This document shows, in pieces, positions 56,640-64,000 of a stretch of DNA of 64,000 bases (positions are counted from its first letter, which is position 1; the number at the start of each line of letters is the position of its first letter). Both the position numbers and the translations under genes were made by a program. This DNA is from Magnolia sinica (taxonomy: Eukaryota > Streptophyta > Magnoliopsida > Magnoliales > Magnoliaceae), in assembly GCF_029962835.1 (NCBI RefSeq), contig NC_080581.1, forward strand, positions 19,668,001 through 19,732,000, in the 5' to 3' direction. The notes below the pieces were generated by a model. That model had not been told where the DNA came from. It searched no databases and was given only the letters and a program-made list of their open reading frames with translations.

Positions 56640-57920
56640 CTTGCTATCGGGTCATTTGTTCGACCTTTGCTCATCTCGAGGTCGATCTTCCTTGCACTTT
56701 TTGTCTGCTTCAGCTGATTCAACGTCCTTCTTTGTCAACCCCTTAGCCAAGGAGCTTCTGTTCTGAGCCACTTCTCGTAAGATTCTAGTTTTCTCAACAT
56801 TGAAGTACTTCTGCGATCGGGCCATGAAGTCGGTCAAAGTGGATGGAGGATTTTTATCTTGGGAAGAGAGAAACGGCTTGTCTCTTACCCCCTGCACAAT
56901 GGAATTCAGGGTCGTTTTGTCCAAATGTTTTCGGACCTGTAATGACTCAAGGTTGAAATGTTGAATGTAGTCTTTGATGAGCTCTCTGTCCTTCTAGACC
57001 ACATTGTTGAGATGGGCCGAGGCTTTAAGTCTTTTCTTGCCCCCTGTGAAGTTCACGACGAAGGCCTCGCTGAGCTCGTCGAATAAACTAATGGACCTCG
57101 GTTTCAATTGCTTGAACCAGAGTCGGGCAGCATCGGTTAAGGTGAGCAAGAAGGCGCGACACTTTACCTCATCCGAGGCATCATGTAACTTCATATAAGT
57201 CTGGAAGGACTCTATATGTTTAGTAGGGTCGGCTTTCCCGCTGTAAGAGGCAATTTGAGGTAAGCAAAATTGATCAGGGAGCCGAGGGCACATTATATCA
57301 GCCACGAATGGTGATTCCTTCTCTTTTAGCCCGGATGCATTGTTCGTCCGATTTTGCTTCATGTCCGTAATTTCCTTCTTCAGAGCCAGGAATGCTGCCT
57401 TCCAGGGTGCTTCGCTATCCGCCGTCCCCTCGGCCAGGGATCGGTTGAGTCTCCTCCAGTTTATCTCATGTCGAAGGTCAGAAGCGTGCAGCGGAGCCGT
57501 TTCTGAGACGTTAGTCGAAACAGGCTTGGGAGGCCCTTGATGTTGGCTCAGATGGGGAGTGGCCCGGGGAGCAGACAGTTGAGGATTGGCGAACTGTCGG
57601 ATGTCGCTCGACCGCTCTTCCCCTGAATTGGGCTACCGCATTTGTGGAAGCTGCATTCGTTCCAACATCTGCTTCATGTAATTCATATCGGCCCTCATAT
57701 CTCCGACTTCTCTTTCCAGTGAATCACATCGCCTGCTCCCTCCGGTGTCCCGCTGTCCATACCTGGACGGGCCAGAGGTGGCTCTTTGAGCCGGAGAACC
57801 TTGACAGCTCTCTTGTCGTTCTGGCCGATCCACGGTTTGTGGGTCGCGTTCTGTCGGCGGCAAGGTTGTGATTGGAACTGCCTCTGGATGGGTTTGGGCT
57901 TTCTTCTTTCCTCTTGTCAT
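56640..57920 (-). pseudogene. Tat element gag
   Basis: Structural protein that would form the virus-like particle. Start taken at the ATG at 57920 (MTRGKKKAQ); an earlier in-frame ATG overlaps the primer site. The coiled-coil-like region near 57700-57640 (REVGDMRADMNYMKQMLERM) is followed by the retrotransposon gag domain: SYSGKADPTKHIESFQTYM, AFLLTLTDAARLWFKQL and FDELSEAFVVNF (about 57240-57050). Stops at about 57630, 56991 and 56649 break it, all in one frame. Not functional. Confidence 0.85.
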
Positions 57921-57967
57921 GACAAGTTGTAGTGCTTTGATAAAGCGGAACACGACTTGCAATGTCA

Positions 57968-57987
57968 TTCCCACAGACGGCGCCAAA
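57968..57987 (-). other. Primer-binding site of the Tat element
   Basis: TTTGGCGCCGTCTGTGGGAA on the minus strand, one base inside the 5' LTR; a common start of the internal part in plant gypsy elements. Primer tRNA not assigned. Confidence 0.75.
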
Positions 57988-57988
57988 C

Positions 57989-58791
57989 TGTTGATGTAGT
58001 TTTTGACTCACCCCCCCTTTCAGCACTTGAATACCTGGTGCCTGCACAAGAAGATGATAAAGGAGACCCTGGCTAGTTTAGGGGACCCACCGATGCCTAA
58101 GTTAGGCCTGTAATATAGGTCTAATGGTAAAGATTTTGGGGTGAGAAGTGGATATGTATCCGTCCCTTTTACCGTGGGTAGATCCTCTATTTATAGAGGT
58201 AGTGTAATCACGTGACATGTAGAACTTTCCATGAAGGGATTGATCGATATCTTTTAAGGATTTTAAGATCTTTAATCCCCTAGATTTTCGGGATTGGAGT
58301 TTATCCTCCGAAGATCTTGAAGGGAGATTGAATCACCTTCTTGGCTCGGCTCTAATTCCATAAGAGGTAATAATAGTCGAGATCGGCTTGGCCGACCGTT
58401 CACTAATCTTGAATATCAATATATTTGGATGGCTTACACTGGGCGTCTGACTAACGGCCGACCACCTACAAGATAGTTCAGGCTGACGTAGGGCCAAGGC
58501 CCAGTTTGTAGCCGATCGATGTACAGAGTCTGTCTGAAGTCACCTCTGAAAGACCTCTTGAGTATCTGTAAAGGTGTATTGGCCTCCGTGGAGGTCTCGC
58601 CCTTTGGCTCGGGACATGTAGGTCTCGGGTAAGCTCAGCGCCTGGTAAGTCCTGGCCATGTCTCTCTTTTCGGCGTTCTAGACATGTGGGCATCAGTCGG
58701 GGTCGGCGCTTGAGGAGTTCTAGCCATGTCAATATAGTTGGTTCACTCCATAAGCCGATTCATCTGACTTGTCATATTTTCCCCCCAATAA
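57989..58791 (-). repeat. 5' LTR of the Tat element
   Basis: Ends (minus strand) in CTACATCAACA. A TATA box CTATAAATAGAGG on the minus strand lies near 58193-58181. Contains about 21 extra bases near 58042 relative to the other LTR. Confidence 0.9.
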
Positions 58792-58796
58792 TGGTA

Positions 58797-61700
58797 TTGT
58801 AAGCGATGTCTTTTTAAGCTCCATTTGAGAGTAGCACAAGTAAATGAAGGTGGCGCTACACACATGTCCACCATATACATGACGTGTTAGTGATGCTTCA
58901 AAACTATTCAAATATCAACTACATTATTAAAATCATGCCAATAAAATGATCCAAATCCTATAAAGGTTGACCATCTAAGTGGACAGTTAAAAAGTATTGG
59001 CAAGTTGCTTGTTTGTGATCCTTATGTTTGTAGCCTACCTAAGGCTCAAAATTTTATTTTATTTTTGGTTAAATTATATATTTCAATGATTTTATTACAA
59101 TTAATCTATTAAATATCTCATATGTACACTAATTTGATATATTAAAGCTAATTTGAATATCATATATGTTACTGTAAATATATACATCAAAACCTTAAAT
59201 ATAAATAATACAAACCATAAGTTATGATCTTAACCATAAATAGTGTGTAGAGTTTGAATCTAACCATATAATTTCATAATTCGTAATAGGATTTGATAAT
59301 AAGGGCACACACACTTCCAACCGACAATGTAAGCGATTCAACACATAAGGTGATGATCTTTCTCCTTAAACTTTCAGTTTTCATGTTAGTTTAAGTGATA
59401 GTTTTTCTTTTAATTTTGATTGATAATTGATAATTTAATTTCATGATTACTTGTGTTAGTTATTGGAATAGATTCTTAAATCATATGCTCAACATTTATC
59501 TTGTATGATTGCACATGAATATTTTTCATACTTAAGGATTGTTTATGAAGCTTGAATTGCCATATCAATCAGTAGAAATCTCCACACACACGCACACGCA
59601 CATATTCATATTTGGGATGTAAACTTGATTGATTGTGATTACACTAGACCATTGAATTAGTGACCATTTTTGTCTAATGAATTAAATGAAATTTTGTTGT
59701 GGACTTACCATCTTGTAGATCATTTGTGCTTATGTGGCTTTTAGGGATAATTCATTTTTTATCGCATCATTTGATGGACTATTTGCCATGTGTGACTTTG
59801 ATGGAATATTTGTCCTACGTGGCTTTGATGAATTATTTTCGTATAACCTCACGATGTTAAGTTTCACTTTGTTGAAGTATGATTGGCCACTAGGTGAAGA
59901 AGTTACCATTAAACATCTTAGTATTGGAGTCTCGTGAGTCGGGAATGGTGGTATGGACAATACGCCCGATCTATCGGCTTATGCTAGGTGACAAGTCTCT
60001 CATAGTGAGTGACCTTTGAGCTTTTTAAAAATGGTTGTTCGTAATTTCAATAATAACGATTGGGTTAATCATACATTCATGACATACAGGCGATGATGGG
60101 TGGCTAATTTTGAATGATGTAGCATGTATCATATGTTACGGTATGCTTCGCTAGCTCCTACATTACTAACAATCGACCCAATTTGTGTGAGCTAATTACT
60201 TTTAGCATGTACTTAGTGTATTTTTGCTAGTGACTAGCCACTTGTATGTGTGTTTCGCCCTATTTGTAGGTTTTGCCCAAAAGTTACTTGGATAAGCATC
60301 TCCAAATTGATGTGCATTCATGCATCCATTCGTTTTAATAATATCGCATCGTGAATTGTTTTGTATGTTTTATTGTTTAAACTATACTCAACTAATGCGG
60401 TGGTGTGAAATATTGATAAAAATTTTCAACGAGCTAACTACTCATGCTTGAATACACAACCATATAGATGATACAGATGATTTGAAAGATACTTGATGTT
60501 CATATTAATAAGGAGCATAACATAGATATTAGGGAGGTATGACTGTATCTACGCCCAAAAGAAGTTGCGCAATCTTGCAGCTCAAGTCTAATTGCATTTT
60601 ATTTTCTTTCATGCATTAAATTGTTTCATTCCCGTAAATGTTAGTAATGAAACATTGGTTTGTACAAGCCCTGTGGTAGCCGCTCGTGTATTTTAAATGT
60701 GTGTGCAAATTTTCTTTTATGTTTTATTTATTTATCTTATGTTGAAATGTTCACTCTTGAAAAAGGATTAAAAAAATATGTGCGAAATTTAGACTATGTT
60801 TAAAGATTAATTCTCAGGGATTTCAGAAAATGAGTAACAGAGTTGGATTATGCAAACTGCGGCATTACAGGAAATCGCTTCCAATTAATTCTCTTAAGGT
60901 TTACTTGATGAAGAAAATATGAGTAATTAGCTAGCAATGACCGTAAATCAAACATGCAATATCCCAAGTTACAAACACACACGAAAGCTTGAAAAAACAC
61001 TTGTGAGTGTAATCTAGCATCGGCACCTAGTTATCCTCCCAATAATAAAAACCTACATGGACAATCTTTCCTTGCACCTTACTTTTTATGTTTCCTCCCA
61101 TGATTAGACTTCATAGCTTCCAACACAATTTCACAAAAACTAAATTTCATACACACCAACATGTGTTTGAGTCACTGGCATGGTGTTGGCCAGTGACTTC
61201 ACCACAGCCAGCTAGCTGGTGTCAAAGTGGCCCCACTATGATCTATTTGTTTAATTATCCATCCAACAAATTTGCCAGCTCACTTTAGGTCAAGAGCCCA
61301 AAAATAAGGCAAATGTAAATCTGAAGTGGAATAAAGCATACGAAACCAATGTTGAATGAATGTCTACCATTCAAAACTTGTTAATAAGATCATCTAACAT
61401 AATATTTATTCGCCATCTAACTTGTTAATAAGGTCAAGTAAATCTGAATAAAGGAAAAACACAACTATCAACTTGATCCAAAACTTCTATAGCTCCCAAA
61501 AAGTTTTCAAGGTAAGTTCAATCCCCTACTTCTCCCGTGATGTGGTTCACCCGAGATTTGAATCTGCCTCATTTTTTTTGGCTCATACGTTAAAATCAGC
61601 TGGCAAAACAGATGGACCGTGTGTATAAAACACATACATGGTGGTGGGTCCACGGAGCTTTGACACCAGCTTGCTGGCTGGTGCTGGAGTCACTAGCCAA

Positions 61701-62597
61701 ACCGCGTCCTACGCTAACAAGGTGGGTCATGCCCGCATCTTGTAGGTGGACCCACCATGCCTTAAAAAGGTCTGGATCATGTCCACGTCATGTTGGTGGA
61801 AAATCAAACCTTTATCAATGGAGCTTCCAAAGTCACTCATGGTCGGTGCACGGAGAACAAGATAAGGTTGGTCCGAGATTTCTATTTCCCGGACTAGACA
61901 ATTCACCGAGAGATGCTAGCAGGGCACGCCCCCAGAGGCTCGCCTCTCCTGCCTCTCCGTATCTGATCTAGACCGTTCATCTGTAAGATCACACCATTGA
62001 TGGGCCACGAAGCAAAAATACCACTCATCGACGATCAAACCGACAAATTAAAAGTAAAATAGAAACAACGGTCCAGAAAAGTGGTTTCTAAATTCTAACT
62101 CGCCTGCCTATGTATGGCGAGGGTATATGATCAGTGAGAACTTTGTCATCTGGACCATACATTGGGGGATCTTTTATATGAAAGATCTGGATCGTCCCAC
62201 GGTGGGGGCAGAACGGGCGAGCAGATTGTGCGAGCTTGTAGGCAGCGAGCCTTGCTAGTGAAAACTCACTCCAGAATCGGCTGGTTGCTGTCCACACGTG
62301 GCATGTGCCGTTGGACTTCGATTGGGATTGGATTAGGTGTTACCCTTACTGCATGGCCCACCTTAATGATTTATCATATCTCCAAGCGTCCATCCATTTT
62401 TCCAGCCCATTTTAGAAGGTGTTCCCAAAAATTGAAGCAGATCCAAAACTAAAGGGAACCACGTCTTAGGAAATGATAGTGATTGGACGCTCACCCTTGA
62501 AAGCTTCCTAAAGCTAACCATAATGTTTATTTGCCATCTACTGCTGATTAGGTAAAACTGACCTGGATAGAAGATTAATACATTGCCGTCCACGTGA
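58797..62597. other. AT-rich intergenic stretch without recognised genes
   Basis: No homology-bearing frame. 60,080-60,270 shares phrases (GTGACTAGCCAC) with 3,700-3,850, hinting at a long LTR remnant. 61,150-61,700 and 62,340-62,580 are GTGGGCC-type repeat pieces. Confidence 0.4.
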
Positions 62598-62712
62598 TAC
62601 TCATGCTTTAATGGTAGACTCACAAAAGTTTCAACACAAGTCCATGTGTTCAAGTACCCATTATTATCGAATCCCATTGTATTGTGAGCACGTGAGTGTG
62701 TTTGAAAAAAGC
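62598..62712 (+). mobile_element. tRNA-derived SINE, copy 2
   Basis: Matches copy 1 at 10783: TACTCATGCTTTAATGGTAG (A-box region), GTTTCAACAC, then the B-box-like GTGTTCAAGTACCC (62646-62659), a CCCATTGTATTGTG block and a short A-rich end. An insertion of about 17 bp (TTATTATCGAATCC) lies after the B box. Diverged from copy 1 by point changes. Confidence 0.7.
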
Positions 62713-63326
62713 AACAAGAGGTGTAGGTCCTACCTATTAGCTAGATCCAAAAAGTTTTTAATGATCATTCACCCCACGGAGATTTGGATTGCCTCATTGT
62801 TGTGTGGGTATGCAAAAATAAATAAATCATGAAGGTGGGTCGGATAGGCCTATTTGGGAGTGTGTATTTGGAATCCCTAGGATTCAAAATTTACTGTAAT
62901 CCAAAAGTAGTTATGCATGGTACATTCAAGGGGGTTCGAATTAATTACTAAATTAGTTTTAATATCTCTAATAAGTGTATGTATATAATATTTGACATAA
63001 TAATTGTAATAAGCCTGTTGAAATATATAGTCTGCCCTAAAATGATAAAATTCCAAGTTTCGGATGGGCACAAGCACAAGATCACATCTGAGTAATTAAC
63101 CATGTATTTTTAACTATTGAATTACATGGAATGTTTGTTTGGAGATCATCTTATTAAAGTAATTATAGTGACGCAATTGATAATCTAATTGTTTTGAGAC
63201 ATCATCAGTGTGCCATGTGCCCAATAAATCAATAATCTACACATGTTAATTATGAACTCTTAAAAGTATTTTAGATGTAATCCAACTTTCACCTTTGATT
63301 TCATATCCCTCTGACCTAACCGTGGA

Positions 63327-64000
63327 TAGGGGTGTACATCGAGTTGAACTGAGTTGAGCTGGCCTCAGCTCGACTCAGCTTGGCCACTAGCTAACCTCAG
63401 CTCGAACTCGACTCGGCTCGATACTCGAGCTTGATTGGTCAGCTCGGCTCGGTTCGCTCATCAACTCGAGCCAAATTCGAGCCGAGTTCGCCTTTACAAC
63501 ATTTCCACAAATACCTGGACTACACTTTTAAAATCTCACTTTTTGTAAAATAACAATAATAGTTTTACAAGTATTTTATCAAACACCTTTTGAGCAACAT
63601 AAAAACCAAGAAAGAGGGTAGAGGGAGTTTTTTTGTTGCCAGCATTAGAGATGACTAATTTTTATGATAGAGAGCTGCAAGATTCATTTACTAACTTAAT
63701 TGTTTGGATCGCCAAATACATGTTGAATATCCATTCGTTCATTCCCAATTAGCTGTGTAATATGGTGTAGGAGAAGATAGCTTCCAGATGGATTGACTAT
63801 GTAAGCTAACATGGGTAAAATTTCTTAATTCCTTTCTTGCCATCGGCCACACTTTGTTGAGTCATTGCATCTAACACTTGGTGAGCAACATCAATATCAA
63901 AGTAATTGAGTCACTGAATTGGTTTGATCCCGTTCGATCCCAACTGAGTTGAGCTAGGGCTAGCTTGAACACGGCTCTAACACATCTTCGAGCTCAAAAA
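63327..64000. mobile_element. GAGCTCGGCTCGA-rich element, right end outside the window
   Basis: Starts TAGGGGTGTACATCGAGTTG and is rich in CTCGAGCC/GAGCTCGGC phrases. The last bases of the window (TTGAGCTAGGGCTAGC... GAGCTC) look like the start of the opposite, inverted end. This resembles a common plant non-autonomous hAT-like repeat; superfamily is inferred from the terminus only. Confidence 0.45.

Larger units (their letters stand above)
45841..58791 (-). mobile_element. Tat-type Ty3/gypsy LTR retrotransposon, full length but decayed (12,951 bp)
   Basis: LTRs of 814 bp (45841-46654, 3') and 803 bp (57989-58791, 5'), differing by about a tenth by eye. 5-bp target duplication ATGGT (45836-45840 and 58792-58796). 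Primer-binding site next to the 5' LTR, polypurine AGTAGGGGGGCTCAC before the 3' LTR. Order on the minus strand: gag, protease, reverse transcriptase, RNase H, second (aRH) RNase H, integrase, then an antisense gene on the plus strand. The extra RNase H, missing chromodomain and antisense gene are Tat-lineage features. gag through RNase H lie in one single frame broken only by stop codons. A long LTR is nested at 51216-54130. Confidence 0.92.

Noticed and set aside
1..64000. CRISPR arrays, bacterial operons, ribosome-binding sites, rRNA genes
   Set aside because: No spaced identical repeats, no operon-like gene packing; the DNA is a plant nuclear genome and none of these signals is present.

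Overview
The window is nuclear DNA of a flowering plant. It carries one spliced nuclear gene whose long introns are full of plant transposable elements. No bacterial, organellar or CRISPR features are seen. The GTGGGCCCAC-rich non-coding repeats and the mix of Ty1/copia, Tat-type and chromovirus-type Ty3/gypsy, L1 and RTE LINEs, TRIM, SINE, MULE and Harbinger elements fit an early-diverging angiosperm such as a magnoliid. That lineage guess is inference only.

The single convincing host gene runs on the minus strand from 44244 (ATG) to 16717 (stop). Five exons (44244-43347, 32493-32402, 31697-31586, 27206-27154, 16860-16717) join in frame across GT-AG introns into 432 codons. The product is an organellar, probably mitochondrial, ribosomal protein S15-like protein. 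Exon 1 encodes a presequence-like start and a long extension with a repeated short helix-like module; exons 3-5 encode the S15 domain. The gene spans 27,528 bp for 1,299 coding bases, and its introns (10.9, 0.7, 4.4 and 10.3 kb) are largely made of mobile elements.

Layout. 1-16,700: a copia pol fragment, a degraded copia 5' end, LTR-like debris, a 598-bp solo LTR with AAAGT target duplication, a tRNA-type SINE and a degenerate minisatellite. 16,717-44,244: the S15-like gene. Intron 4 holds a solo TRIM LTR, a head-to-head inverted pair of endogenous caulimovirid fragments (691/692-bp arms around a 1-kb loop), an RTE LINE tail, a foldback element and an L1-type LINE. Intron 3 holds a TIR element with a three-LTR TRIM nested in it. 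Intron 2 holds a small MITE. Intron 1 holds several LINE pieces, a chromovirus fragment split by a LINE, a Tourist/Harbinger-like element with TAA duplication and a long-TIR foldback. 44,245-45,840: putative gene 5' flank with GTGGGCC repeats and a 171-bp MULE-type MITE (9-bp duplication). 45,841-58,791: a 12.95-kb Tat-type gypsy element on the minus strand (TSD ATGGT), decayed, with an antisense gene between pol and the 3' LTR and a long LTR nested in its second RNase H. 58,792-64,000: AT-rich intergenic DNA with GTGGGCC repeats, a second copy of the SINE and one end of a GAGCTCG-rich element that runs off the window.

The most unusual object is the caulimovirid inverted repeat inside intron 4. 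Every full-length pre-mRNA of this probably housekeeping gene would contain a ~690-bp viral hairpin. Each arm also carries its own TATA/AATAAA pair, and the two promoters point outward. The three-LTR TRIM is the cleanest structural find, because its target duplication and the neighbouring tandem repeat reveal the empty site directly.
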